Origin: Solimicrobium sp043758755
Lineage (GTDB): Bacteria > Pseudomonadota > Gammaproteobacteria > Burkholderiales > Burkholderiaceae_D
NCBI GenBank assembly: GCA_043758755.1
Contig: JAYVMW010000012.1
Coordinates: forward strand, 62,001 to 126,000
Length of the DNA stretch: 64,000 bases
Direction of reading: 5' to 3'
Under the pieces are notes generated by a model. The model saw only the letters and a program-made list of their open reading frames with translations. It ran no database searches and was not told where the DNA came from. This document shows positions 38,063 to 47,518 of this stretch, piece by piece (position 1 is the first letter of the stretch; each line of letters starts with the position of its first letter). A program made the translations under genes and the position numbers.

Positions 38063-40918
38063 ATGGATAGAAATACCTTACTCAATTCAAGCCGCACAAA
38101 ATTTCTTTCTGCATTTAATGCATTGATTGACGGTGTCGTACATCGCTCCATTGCCAAGTTGTATGACAAGGCCGAAAAAAGTAGCAGTACCCAGATACAG
38201 CGCCATTTACTGGATGCGCGCACCTTGCTGGTTCGCAATGAAACCGTGCTGGTTGGGCACATCAACAGACAGCTTGACGCCTTATTGAAACGCAGTTATC
38301 AGACCGCGTATGACACCTTCCGCCCGTCCTTTTTCAAGGCAGCAAAATCCACGCCGCTGGCTTTGATGGATATCAATGCATTTGAAGATGATCTGCGCAT
38401 AGACATCATTACCGGGCGCTTTCGCAGCGAATCCGAAGAGCAGTTGCGCGATCTGAATATCCGGATCGCGATTTTGTTTGAGCGCAATGACATTGCCGAG
38501 CGCGAAAATCCATTCCGACCCTATCTGTTGTCCCGCGCGATCGTATTGGGTGTGGAAGCGATTAAGTCCGAATCAGAAATATTCGTCATCCTGACTGACC
38601 AGATCGCTGAAGAACTATTGTTGCAGGTCGCTTCGCTGTATGAGGAAGTCAACCAGCATCTGTCGGAATGCGGCGTTGCGGCACAATTGCAGTTCAAATC
38701 ACAGCGCATGCCTTCCGATCTGACCAATCCGGTGGGCTATGATGCCGAAAGCAAGGCGGAAGAAGCCGTTGAATCCGGTTTGGCAGCGCAGTCGCGTCAA
38801 GCACCGCAGCAGCGTCAGTACCCCAACCCTGGAACAGTTCCGCCGGGTAAAATCGGGAAAATCGAACAACTCATCAATATCGTCAAATCGCGCAATGTGC
38901 AGGGTATGGGGGGCAATCCGGGCGGAAATTTCATGTCAGCCGAAGGCAGCGGCGCATTCTTTGGTAATGGTGCTGCAGGCGGCAGCTTTGGGCCTGGGCA
39001 TGGTGGCGCTGGCTTTGGAAACTTTGGCAATGGCGCATCTGGCGGTATGGGTGGCGGAAATGGTTCTGGTGGCGGAAACGGTCAGGGCCCTGGCGATGGA
39101 CCGGGTGGGCAAGCCGCTGCTGGCGGCGGGTTTGGCCAGGGAGGTGAATCTGGTCAGGGCGGTGGAAATACTCAGAATGGTGCAGGCGGATTGATGAGTC
39201 AGGCCGCCTCGACAGTGACCGGGTGGCTGGAAGGCGCGCAGGAAGTTGGCGATACGTTGAGACGGGTATTTTTTGGCGGCGGAACCCGTGCCGCGATGCA
39301 GGGCAGTCCGGCCGGCGAATACAGTAATGCAGAAGGCATTGAGTATCAGAGCGGATCTGGAGAATCCTGGCAGAGTGGTGGCGGCCCTGAGCAGATGATC
39401 GTCATTTCACCGCAGTTGCGCCATGCATTGCATGCGCCTGTCCCGACTTCAGTTGAAATGGTCGGCACGGATGGGGAAGTTCGCAATCTGATTATCGAGC
39501 GGCGCGACAGCCTGAATTCAATGGCCTCGGATCAGCATGAAAAAATGACCATCGACATCGTTGCGATGTTGTTCGAATTTATTTTGAAAGATCATCAGGT
39601 ACCTGCCGAAGTGCGGGCCCAGTTGGGGCGCCTGCAGTTTTCTGTGCTGAAAATGGCACTGATGGATTCAGCGTTATTAACCAAAAAGAGCCATCCGGCC
39701 CGGATGCTGGTCAATCGTATCGGTTCGATCTCGATTGGCCTGCAGCAGATTGATCCGACCGGCGAACGTATTTCGGCAGAAATCTGCCGGATTGTGGAAG
39801 AGTTGCTGGCACATGATTCAGAAAATCCTGAATTGTTCAGCAAAATGCTGGATCAGCTCGACGGCTTTATTGCCCAGGAATTATTAAATTCAAATAACAA
39901 GGTTGAGCAGGCGATCAAAGTGGTCGTGCACGCAGAGCAGCGCTCGCAACGACTGAGTCAGGAAAGCGTCAGACTGGAAAAAATGCTGGAAGGCATTCTG
40001 ATCACGCCCTATCTGAAACGTTTTTTAATGGATACCTGGTCGCACGTGATTGAACGTGTCGAGCGCAATCCGGCCGCAGATTCAACCCGGTTTCGCTTAC
40101 TGGTGCCCAATCTGCTCTGGAGTATTTTGCCCAAGGCAAATCGTGATGACCGCTCCATGCTGCTGCAGATTATCCCCATCATTGTGCCGATACTGCGCGA
40201 AGGGATGGGCCTGGTGGCATGGCTCCCCGAGCACCAGCAGGAATTGCTGAACTGGCTGGTGGATGCCCATACGACGGTCATGCGCACGGCAATCACCGAT
40301 GAAAAAGTGCTTTCCCTGGTCGATATTCAGCGTCATTTTCATGAATTTGTGTATCCCGATGCAGATCCTTTGCCCGTCAGTGACGCTGCTGACCGAGTGA
40401 ATGTAAATCGGGTATTTCTGGATGAAGCCATCAAGGAACTTGAAAGAGAATTGCATGAAGTCGGTGTACTGCAGGATCTGGATGTGCAGCCGGATATTGT
40501 TCTTGAAAATCCTCAACCAGATGACGAAGATCTTGGCGAATCCGGTGGGCACGCCAGCAATGGCGCCACCAGATCTGACTATGGCAGCGAGTTTGACGAG
40601 GAGTCTGCAGATGTGGCCCTGTTTGCCGCGCCCAAGGAGGATGACATTCTGGACCGTCTGCGCAGTGGCGTCATTGTGGAGATCAACCTGTCTGGCAGTC
40701 CAACCAAAGGACGGCTGAACTGGATCAGCCCTAATTCGTCCAACCTGATTCTGACCGTCAATGGTCAGGAAGCACCGTCCATTATCAGCGTGCGCATGTT
40801 CCGGCGCATGTTGAAAAATTCCCGTGCCCGGTTCGTCGAAGTGGCACCTTTGTTTGAACGCGCCGTTCAATCCCTGCTCGAGTCGGCCGACTTGGTTGAT
40901 CTGGCACACGCGGCCTGA
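38063..40918 (+). CDS. DUF1631 family protein with glycine-rich insert
   Basis: A 951-residue protein of the DUF1631 family, which is characteristic of betaproteobacteria and some gammaproteobacteria. The N-terminal 250 residues and the region from about 450 onward are largely helical. Residues about 285-395 are a low-complexity insert made of Gly, Asn, Gln, Ser and Ala with many GG pairs. The last 90 residues (LRSGVIVEINLSGSPTKGRL; NWISPNSSNLILTVNGQE) look like the family's PilZ-like barrel. Function is unknown; a cyclic-di-GMP link would be inference. Confidence 0.85.
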   Translation: MDRNTLLNSSRTKFLSAFNALIDGVVHRSIAKLYDKAEKSSSTQIQRHLLDARTLLVRNETVLVGHINRQLDALLKRSYQTAYDTFRPSFFKAAKSTPLALMDINAFEDDLRIDIITGRFRSESEEQLRDLNIRIAILFERNDIAERENPFRPYLLSRAIVLGVEAIKSESEIFVILTDQIAEELLLQVASLYEEVNQHLSECGVAAQLQFKSQRMPSDLTNPVGYDAESKAEEAVESGLAAQSRQAPQQRQYPNPGTVPPGKIGKIEQLINIVKSRNVQGMGGNPGGNFMSAEGSGAFFGNGAAGGSFGPGHGGAGFGNFGNGASGGMGGGNGSGGGNGQGPGDGPGGQAAAGGGFGQGGESGQGGGNTQNGAGGLMSQAASTVTGWLEGAQEVGDTLRRVFFGGGTRAAMQGSPAGEYSNAEGIEYQSGSGESWQSGGGPEQMIVISPQLRHALHAPVPTSVEMVGTDGEVRNLIIERRDSLNSMASDQHEKMTIDIVAMLFEFILKDHQVPAEVRAQLGRLQFSVLKMALMDSALLTKKSHPARMLVNRIGSISIGLQQIDPTGERISAEICRIVEELLAHDSENPELFSKMLDQLDGFIAQELLNSNNKVEQAIKVVVHAEQRSQRLSQESVRLEKMLEGILITPYLKRFLMDTWSHVIERVERNPAADSTRFRLLVPNLLWSILPKANRDDRSMLLQIIPIIVPILREGMGLVAWLPEHQQELLNWLVDAHTTVMRTAITDEKVLSLVDIQRHFHEFVYPDADPLPVSDAADRVNVNRVFLDEAIKELERELHEVGVLQDLDVQPDIVLENPQPDDEDLGESGGHASNGATRSDYGSEFDEESADVALFAAPKEDDILDRLRSGVIVEINLSGSPTKGRLNWISPNSSNLILTVNGQEAPSIISVRMFRRMLKNSRARFVEVAPLFERAVQSLLESADLVDLAHAA

Positions 40919-40978
40919 TTCTTGCACTTGCAAACTGTTTGTTCCCGCCGCGCGCCTGTCCCGCCATTTCAAAATACG

Positions 40979-41728
40979 ATGACACGCTTATTCTTTCAGG
41001 CACTTTGCGCACTGCTTTGTCTGTTATCCAGTTGGACTGCGTGCTCGGAAGAGGTCCAGGTTGCCGTGGCCTCCAATTTTGCCACCCCGATGCAAAAGAT
41101 TGCCTCACAGTTTGAACAACTCTCAGGGCATAAGGTGAGTCTGTCATTCGGTGCAACCGGCAAATTTTTTGCACAGATACAAAACGACGCACCGTTCGAT
41201 ATATTGATGGCGGCCGATCAGCTTACCCCGGCCAGACTGACCGGACAGTCTGTGCCGGGCAGCCAGTTTACCTATGCCGTGGGCGCACTGGTTTTGTGGT
41301 CGGCCGTACCAGAAATGGTCGATGCGCAGGGCGCGGTATTAAAATCGGGACGATTCGCGCATCTGGCCATGGCTGCACCGGAACTGGCCCCGTACGGTGC
41401 AGCGGCCGCGCAAACTCTGGAGGCTTTGGGACTGGCCGAAGCGCTGAAGTCCAAACTTGTGCAGGGCCAGAGCATTGGACAAACCTATGCTTTTATTGCA
41501 ACCGGCAATGCCGAACTGGGTTTTGTGGCACTGTCGCAGGTTTGGGAAAATGGCAGAATCAAATCGGGCTCAGCCTGGATCGTGCCGGAAAAGCTGCACG
41601 CACCGTTGCGTCAGGATGCGATTTTACTCAGACATGGCAGGGCTAACCGGGCCGCGCTGGAGTTACTGGCCTATCTGAAAACTGACGCGGCACAGACCGT
41701 GATGCGCAACTATGGATATCATTTTTGA
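40979..41728 (+). CDS. modA: Molybdate ABC transporter, periplasmic binding protein
   Basis: A 249-residue ModA. The ATG at 40979 (MTRLFFQALCALLCLL) gives a proper signal peptide cleaved near WTACSEE; the frame is open further upstream to 40922. Mature motifs VAVASNF, SFGATGKFFAQIQNDAPFDI and FIATGNAELGFVALSQV are typical of ModA. The stop overlaps the modB start as TGATG. Supplies molybdate for the cofactor enzymes encoded 18 kb downstream (moaA, mobA, moeA). Confidence 0.95.
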   Translation: MTRLFFQALCALLCLLSSWTACSEEVQVAVASNFATPMQKIASQFEQLSGHKVSLSFGATGKFFAQIQNDAPFDILMAADQLTPARLTGQSVPGSQFTYAVGALVLWSAVPEMVDAQGAVLKSGRFAHLAMAAPELAPYGAAAAQTLEALGLAEALKSKLVQGQSIGQTYAFIATGNAELGFVALSQVWENGRIKSGSAWIVPEKLHAPLRQDAILLRHGRANRAALELLAYLKTDAAQTVMRNYGYHF

Positions 41729-42411
41729 TGGATGCTGCTGATTTCAACGCCGTCTGGCTGACCCTGAAACTGGCGACGCTGACCACATTCATGTTGCTGA
41801 TGCTGGGCACGCCGCTGGCCTGGTGGCTGGCGCGCAGCAAATCCAAAGCGCGTCATCTGATACGCACACTGGTGGCTCTGCCACTGATTTTGCCACCGAC
41901 CGTGATCGGTTTTTATCTGTTGATTTTTATGGGTCCGCATGGCGCATTCGGACAACTGGCCGTGGCGCTTGGTCTGGGGGAATTAACCTTCACCTTTACC
42001 GGTCTGGTGCTCGCGTCCATGCTGTATTCCATGCCGTTTGTGGTACAACCGCTGCACAATGCTTTTGAAGCGATCGGCGCGCGTCCTCTTGAAGTCGCAG
42101 CGACCTTGCGCGCTTCACCTCTTGATACCTTTATTTCGGTGGTGTTGCCGCTGGCCAGACCGGGTTATCTGACCGCAATCGTAATGGGATTTGCCCACAC
42201 CGTAGGTGAGTTTGGGGTTGTACTGATGATAGGCGGGAATATTCCCGACCGGACCAGAGTGGTTTCGGTGCAGATTTATGATCACGTTGAAGCACTCAAC
42301 TATACCCATGCCCACGCCCTGGCAGCATTGATGCTGGTGTTTTCATTTGTGGTGCTGTTTTCACTTTACCTGTTCAACTCGCACGCCGTTGCCAGGAGTT
42401 CCACGCAATGA
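41728..42411 (+). CDS. modB: Molybdate ABC transporter permease
   Basis: A 227-residue inner-membrane permease with five or six hydrophobic segments and the ABC-contact EAA loop (EAIGARPLEVAATLRASPLD, near 113-132). The ATG at 41728 overlaps the modA stop by one base; a TTG one codon upstream is the other option. The 3' end overlaps modC by four bases (ATGA). Confidence 0.95.
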   Translation: MDAADFNAVWLTLKLATLTTFMLLMLGTPLAWWLARSKSKARHLIRTLVALPLILPPTVIGFYLLIFMGPHGAFGQLAVALGLGELTFTFTGLVLASMLYSMPFVVQPLHNAFEAIGARPLEVAATLRASPLDTFISVVLPLARPGYLTAIVMGFAHTVGEFGVVLMIGGNIPDRTRVVSVQIYDHVEALNYTHAHALAALMLVFSFVVLFSLYLFNSHAVARSSTQ

Positions 42412-43472
42412 GCGGCATTCATCTGCAGCTGGCGCTGCCCAATCTCAATGTGGATCTAACCTTGCCGGGTCGCGGTATTATCGCTGTCACCGGTGCATCC
42501 GGTGCCGGCAAGACCACCTTGCTGCGTGCTGTGGCCGGCCTGGAAAAGGCGCTGCGCGGGCGTATCGAAATTAATGGCGCAGTCTGGCAGGACGACAGTG
42601 CTGCAGTCAATTTGCCGGCCTACCGGCGTGCCGTTGGTTTTGTATTTCAGGAGCCGAGCCTGTTCGCACATTTGTCGGTTCTGAAAAATATTGAATTCGG
42701 CATGCAGCGCGGTTCTCTGTCGAATCGAAAAATCTCCATGACACACGCAATTGATTTGCTGGGAATTGGTGCGCTGTTGCAGCGCAATCCTTCGACACTG
42801 TCGGGTGGCGAAAGTCAGCGCGTGGCAATTGCCCGTGCTCTGGTCACCAGTCCACTGCTGTTGCTCATGGATGAACCTCTGGCTTCGCTGGATTGGCAAA
42901 AGAAGGCGGAAGTGCTGCCTTATCTGGATCGTCTGCATCAGGAATTTGACATCCCGGTACTGTACGTCAGTCATGCTCTGGATGAAGTGGCCCATCTGGC
43001 TGATCATGTGGTCATGCTCGAAGCCGGTAAAGAACTGGCATCCGGGTCTGTATTTGACATAATCAGCCGCACGGATCTGGCCCTCTGCTCCGGCGACCAC
43101 GCCTCTTCGCTGATTTTGGCGCGCGTTACTGCACGTGACGCGCACTACCAGCTGACCCAGGCTGAATTTTCAGGTGGGACTTTGTGGCTGGCGCACTGTC
43201 AGGCAGAAATGGGATCCATGGTGCGGTTGCGGATTGAAGCACGTGATGTCAGTTTGTCGCTATACCCGCAGCGCGATTCGAGTATTCTGAATTCAGTGCC
43301 GGTGCGTGTGCGTGCCATGCACGACGAGTCGGCCGGACTGATGATGGTCGAGCTGGATGCAAATTCAACCAGTTTGCTCGCACGAATTACGCGCAGATCG
43401 GCAGATCAGCTGCAGTTGCAGGCCGGCGCTGCGCTGTTTGCCCAGATTAAAGGGGCCGCGATTTTAAAATAG
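42408..43472 (+). CDS. modC: Molybdate ABC transporter ATP-binding protein
   Basis: A 354-residue ATPase: Walker A TGASGAGKTTLLRA near 28-41, signature LSGGESQRVAIARAL near 127, Walker B LLLMDEPLASLD near 150, and a C-terminal molybdate-binding TOBE domain from about 290. The start overlaps modB. The last 9 bp overlap the 3' end of the convergent pseudouridine synthase gene. No ModE gene or ModE box is evident. Confidence 0.95.
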   Translation: MSGIHLQLALPNLNVDLTLPGRGIIAVTGASGAGKTTLLRAVAGLEKALRGRIEINGAVWQDDSAAVNLPAYRRAVGFVFQEPSLFAHLSVLKNIEFGMQRGSLSNRKISMTHAIDLLGIGALLQRNPSTLSGGESQRVAIARALVTSPLLLLMDEPLASLDWQKKAEVLPYLDRLHQEFDIPVLYVSHALDEVAHLADHVVMLEAGKELASGSVFDIISRTDLALCSGDHASSLILARVTARDAHYQLTQAEFSGGTLWLAHCQAEMGSMVRLRIEARDVSLSLYPQRDSSILNSVPVRVRAMHDESAGLMMVELDANSTSLLARITRRSADQLQLQAGAALFAQIKGAAILK

Positions 43473-44375
43473 CGTCGGGGAAAGCGTGAGCCGGCTTTCA
43501 AAATGACGCTTCTGCCCGGTGAACGGATCGGTAAAGCCAATCGAGTGCGCCAGCAGTTGCAGCGGCTGTGAAACATCATCAGCCTTGCAGGGCAGGGCGA
43601 CCGGATAAAAAGTATCATTCAATATAGGAACACCCAGTGCTGCCATATGCACCCTGAGCTGATGCTTGCGTCCGGTCAGCGGCTGCAGACGGTACCGGCA
43701 GTGCGTGCCGGTTTGTTCCATTATTTCAATTCTGGTTTCTGAATTGGGTTGCCCCGGAATTTCCTGCATGCGAAAAAATGGGGTCCCCGGCACCATCCGG
43801 CTGCGATACGTGAACGGTGCCACATAACCCGGCAGGTGCGCTGCCATTGCCTGATATTCTTTGCTGACACTGCGTTGCTGAAACAGGGACTGATAGGCGC
43901 CCCGGCTTGTACTGCTGGTGGAAAAAATCATGACTCCGGCAGTTTCCCGGTCCAGTCGGTGGATCGGGCTCAAATCGGGCAAATCAAATTTGTCTTTCAA
44001 TCGCACCAGCAGGGTTTCATGGAGAAATCTGCCTGTGGGAATGACGGGCAAAAAATGCGGTTTGTCGACAACCAGAATATGCTGATCCAAAAACAGGACC
44101 TGTTCCTGGAATGGTATCGGCGTTTCATCGGCAATTTCGCGGTAATAGAAAATGCGCCGGCCCCAGAAATAGGCGCTGTCAGGTGTCAGTGCCGTGCCTG
44201 ATTCATCCACCACTTCGTTGCGCTGCATGCGGTCCAGCCAGACCGCAGTTCCAACTTCCGGAAAGCGCTGGATCAGAAATTCAAATACGCTGCTCCATGC
44301 CCCTTTTTGCAGCCAGATATAACTTGGCGCGACACCGTGGCGAATCGGCAGAGGAGCACAGGTTGGCAAAATCAT
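43464..44375 (-). CDS. RluA-family RNA pseudouridine synthase
   Basis: A 303-residue synthase with the catalytic motif HRLDRETAGVM near residue 139 (the Asp is catalytic) and the conserved RKHQLRVHMAALG near 227. Which uridine of rRNA or tRNA is modified cannot be read from sequence. It overlaps the MATE gene by 4 bp at its start and modC by 9 bp at its end. Confidence 0.9.
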   Translation of the reverse strand: MILPTCAPLPIRHGVAPSYIWLQKGAWSSVFEFLIQRFPEVGTAVWLDRMQRNEVVDESGTALTPDSAYFWGRRIFYYREIADETPIPFQEQVLFLDQHILVVDKPHFLPVIPTGRFLHETLLVRLKDKFDLPDLSPIHRLDRETAGVMIFSTSSTSRGAYQSLFQQRSVSKEYQAMAAHLPGYVAPFTYRSRMVPGTPFFRMQEIPGQPNSETRIEIMEQTGTHCRYRLQPLTGRKHQLRVHMAALGVPILNDTFYPVALPCKADDVSQPLQLLAHSIGFTDPFTGQKRHFESRLTLSPTLF

Positions 44376-45724
44376 GGATGGTGCTGCAACTGCAATTGGC
44401 GGCTGACGCGAATGAACAGGTATTGCAGCGCCAGAGCTGTCAGTGTCAGCGCAATGATCAGGGCAATCCAGTAACCGCGTACGCCCAATCCGGGAAATTG
44501 CTCAGTACCAAAGGTGAGCAGATATCCGACCGGCATGCCGATCACCCAGAATGCCGTCAAATGAATCAACATTGGCATGCGGGTAATTTTATAACCCCGC
44601 AGCACGCCGGCACTGACTACCTGGGTAATATCCGAAAACTGAAAAAATCCGGCCAGTACAATCAGCTGCCCGGCCAGCGCCAAAACCGCATTGTCCTGCG
44701 TGTACCAGCGCGCTACCCAGACTGATCCGAAAATCATCAGCCCCCCAGAGGCAACCGCGATGAACAGACCCAGTCGTATTCCGTTTTGACCGATGACGCG
44801 CGCTTGCGCATAATTTTTGGCACCGACCGCATGACCGACCCGCACGGTCAACGCAGTGCCGATCGCCATGGGAACCATAAAGGTCAGTGAGCAAAAATTA
44901 AGGGCAATCTGATGTGCCGCGACAGAGGTCGTTCCGAGACGGGCTATGATCAGGGCGATAAAGCTGAAAGTACTGACTTCAACCAGAAACATCATGCCGA
45001 TCGGCAGGCCAAGTTTGAACAACTGTTTTTGCATGGCAGAGTGCCAGCCCTGCCATTTCCGGAACGGGTGGGTGTGCCGGTATTTTTCATTATGCAGGAT
45101 CCAGGTTGAGAGCAGAATGAAATTGACCCAGACGCAGAAAGCGGTCGCCCAGCCACATCCGACACCACCTAGCGCAGTAAATCCAAAGTGACCGTAAATC
45201 AGAATCCAGTTGGCGGGGATGTTGAGCAGCAGACAAAACACCGAGATCACCATCATGGGCCTGGTTTGTTTTAATGCCGCGCTATAACTGTACAGTACCC
45301 GGTAGCAGGCAAAGGCCGGCAAACCAAAGCTGACTGCCTTTAAAAAATCGCCCGCTTTACGGGCAATCACGGGTTCGAGTCCCAGCATGGGAAATATCGG
45401 CGCAATCAAAAATGTCAGGCCCCAGGCCAGCGCAGCCAGAATCAGCGCCTGAACCATTGCCTGCTGAGTCAGTGTCGGAATCAGCGCGGTATCGTCGGCA
45501 CCGACTTTGTGTGCCACCATGGGGCTGGTGGCCAGCAGATAGCCCAGCATGGTGACGACCAGCGTTACCCAGATCGATGAGCCGACCGATACGGCCGCCA
45601 GATCTCCTGCCGAGACGTGACCGGCCATGACGGTATCTATAAAGGCGGTTCCGGTGGACGCTAACTGACCGACGGCAATCGGCCACGCTAAATGCCAGGT
45701 GGCACGGGTATCTTTTAAACGCAT
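44372..45724 (-). CDS. MATE family multidrug exporter
   Basis: A 450-residue, 12-helix NorM-like transporter. The ATG at 45724 (MRLKDTRATWHLAWPIA) is chosen because AAAGAGC precedes it and family members start here; the frame is open to 45811. The conserved MAGHVSAGDLAAVSVG segment lies near residue 35. It probably exports cationic drugs with Na+ or H+ exchange. Its stop overlaps the pseudouridine synthase start. Confidence 0.93.
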   Translation of the reverse strand: MRLKDTRATWHLAWPIAVGQLASTGTAFIDTVMAGHVSAGDLAAVSVGSSIWVTLVVTMLGYLLATSPMVAHKVGADDTALIPTLTQQAMVQALILAALAWGLTFLIAPIFPMLGLEPVIARKAGDFLKAVSFGLPAFACYRVLYSYSAALKQTRPMMVISVFCLLLNIPANWILIYGHFGFTALGGVGCGWATAFCVWVNFILLSTWILHNEKYRHTHPFRKWQGWHSAMQKQLFKLGLPIGMMFLVEVSTFSFIALIIARLGTTSVAAHQIALNFCSLTFMVPMAIGTALTVRVGHAVGAKNYAQARVIGQNGIRLGLFIAVASGGLMIFGSVWVARWYTQDNAVLALAGQLIVLAGFFQFSDITQVVSAGVLRGYKITRMPMLIHLTAFWVIGMPVGYLLTFGTEQFPGLGVRGYWIALIIALTLTALALQYLFIRVSRQLQLQHHP

Positions 45725-45811
45725 GTTTGCTCTTTTTATGGGTATTGCAATGGTGCTCAGTGCGCGAATGGAATCACAATAAAAATTCAGCTTAAATATC
45801 GCGACCAGCAA

Positions 45812-46162
45812 TTAATGATGCTGCCAATGTCCACCATTCATGTGCCATTCGTTCCCGACCTGATGCCAGTGATGTGGAACCCAGACGTAGCCTGGCTTTG
45901 GTGCCTGCCAGTGACCTGCATGCCACACGTGATGCCCGCCTTCCCATAACCATACGCCGGAAATCCAGAAATAGCCTTCCACCGGCGGGACGCCAATGAC
46001 TTCCATTTGCGGAGCTGGAGGAGCCACATAGGTTACCACCGGCGCAGGGGCAACCTCGGGATAAACAACTTCAGCACGGTAGTGATAGGGAGCCGGCGCA
46101 ACGATGCAGCCTGACATCAAAACGGTTGCGGCAAATGCAATAGCCGTCGTAGTGTTTTTCAT
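45812..46162 (-). CDS. YXWGXW-repeat-type lipoprotein
   Basis: A 116-residue exported lipoprotein. The signal ends in the lipobox LMSG-C (Cys19). The mature part is proline-rich, then carries aromatic repeats such as GYFWISGVWLW, HVWHAGHWQAP and YVWVPHHWHQ. These match the Trp/His-rich YXWGXW small-lipoprotein family. Role unknown; the histidines could bind metal, but that is a guess. A 260-bp AT-rich gap follows towards the orphan receiver gene. Confidence 0.85.
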   Translation of the reverse strand: MKNTTTAIAFAATVLMSGCIVAPAPYHYRAEVVYPEVAPAPVVTYVAPPAPQMEVIGVPPVEGYFWISGVWLWEGGHHVWHAGHWQAPKPGYVWVPHHWHQVGNEWHMNGGHWQHH

Positions 46163-46425
46163 GTGATTTCCCGTATGAGTTGAAAGGGGGTAAATAAAGA
46201 TTCTTGCTGCGAAAATATTAGTTCTTAAGTTGGCGTTTGGGATGTCAGTAAATTGTAAAGAATTGCAGGAAATTGTTGATTTGTGGCATTATATTTAATA
46301 ATCCTTAAATAAGAAAGCTGACCTTAGATTCCATCGAAAACTTGTATGTAGTAAATTTTCATCTTATTGTGAAGTGAATAAAATTGACTGGCGGGTTGGT
46401 TGCCCCAAATCCGGGAGATGAAACC

Positions 46426-46827
46426 ATGTTGAAAGTTGTAGTCATGGATGGAAATGCAATCTCACGCGGATTGTTAAGTTCTGTGCTGACCAATGGAGGT
46501 CATCTTGTGGTTGGCGACAGCAATGTCACATTTACCGGCATTGCACGTATGGTTAAACTCAGGCCGCAACTGATATGTATCGATCTGGAGCAGGTTGAGG
46601 GTGACAAATTTCAGGTGCTGGATAAGATTCGCAGCGAATTGCCCAAAACGATCCTATTTTTGGTTTCCAACAGTTTTGATGCTGAAGGAATCAGGTTGGG
46701 ACAGGAGCATGGAGCAAAAGGATTTATTGTAAAGCCATTCAATTCAGCCCGGGTGCTGACAGCAATTCGGAATGCGGTCGTCAAGTTTGTGCAGGAAATG
46801 AAAAAAAATGCTGTCCCAGATGATTGA
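46426..46827 (+). CDS. Stand-alone response-regulator receiver protein
   Basis: A 133-residue CheY-like receiver with no output domain. The ATG at 46426 has GGAGAT upstream; the frame is open to 46384. Phosphorylation Asp lies in LICIDLEQVEGD near 53, the switch Ser in LFLVSNS near 82, and the Lys in IVKPFNSARVL near 103. The acidic pair after the first strand is reduced (VVVMDGN: one Asp, with Met before it). No histidine kinase gene is nearby, so its partner is unknown. Confidence 0.88.
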   Translation: MLKVVVMDGNAISRGLLSSVLTNGGHLVVGDSNVTFTGIARMVKLRPQLICIDLEQVEGDKFQVLDKIRSELPKTILFLVSNSFDAEGIRLGQEHGAKGFIVKPFNSARVLTAIRNAVVKFVQEMKKNAVPDD

Positions 46828-46837
46828 AGTGGCGAAG

Positions 46838-47446
46838 TCAGTGATTGAAAAACGTCACCCCCGCATTGCGTAACATGCCTGTCAGTGCAATCAATGGCAA
46901 CCCGGTTAGTGCCGTTGGATCACTGCTTTCAATTCGTTCAATGATTGCAATTCCCAGCCCTTCATTTTTTGCACTGCCGGCGCAGTCATAGGGCTGTTCA
47001 ATTTTCAGGTAGGCATCCAGTTCTTCATCAGACAAATTCCGAAAGGTCACCACGGTTTGTATGTTGGCAGTCTGAATGTCAGGCTCGGGACGGGTGTTAT
47101 TTAATACACACAAGGCACTGTGAAAAATAACCTGCCTGCCACGCATCATCTGCAACTGTTTCAGTGCGTTTTCATGATTGCCTGGTTTGCCGATCTGAAT
47201 CTGGTCCATGGTGGCCACCTGATCAGATCCGATAATGATGGAGTTTGCTGCATTTTTGGCAATGTGCCGGGCTTTTTGTTGTGCCAGACGCAGTGCTGTT
47301 CCCTGTGGCGTTTCATCTGGAAGCACAGATTCATCGATATCTGGAACGATTACTTCAAACGGGAGTTGTAATCGGGATAATAATTCTTTTCTGTACGGTG
47401 AACTGGAAGCGAGTATGATGCGTTTTTCTTTACTTAACTCATTCAT
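46838..47446 (-). CDS. Maf family nucleotide pyrophosphatase
   Basis: A 202-residue Maf/YceF protein, a pyrophosphatase hydrolysing modified nucleoside triphosphates (m7GTP in the YceF subgroup). Motifs: ILASSSPYRKELLSRL near 11-26, VPDIDES near 34, and IIGSDQVATMDQIQIGKPG near 70-88. Divergent from yceD, which is the usual YceF neighbourhood (yceF, yceD, rpmF, plsX). Confidence 0.93.
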   Translation of the reverse strand: MNELSKEKRIILASSSPYRKELLSRLQLPFEVIVPDIDESVLPDETPQGTALRLAQQKARHIAKNAANSIIIGSDQVATMDQIQIGKPGNHENALKQLQMMRGRQVIFHSALCVLNNTRPEPDIQTANIQTVVTFRNLSDEELDAYLKIEQPYDCAGSAKNEGLGIAIIERIESSDPTALTGLPLIALTGMLRNAGVTFFNH

Positions 47447-47460
47447 TTTTACGTAAACCT

Positions 47461-47490
47461 TTGACCGAAAAGGGAGAATGCTGTTATTAT
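47461..47490 (+). promoter_or_regulatory. Sigma-70 promoter for yceD-rpmF
   Basis: TTGACC (47461-47466), an 18-bp spacer and TATTAT (47485-47490). The predicted start is about 20 nt before yceD. Confidence 0.6.
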
Positions 47491-47518
47491 CGCAGGTTTT
47501 CTAAGTGTGTAATGCATT

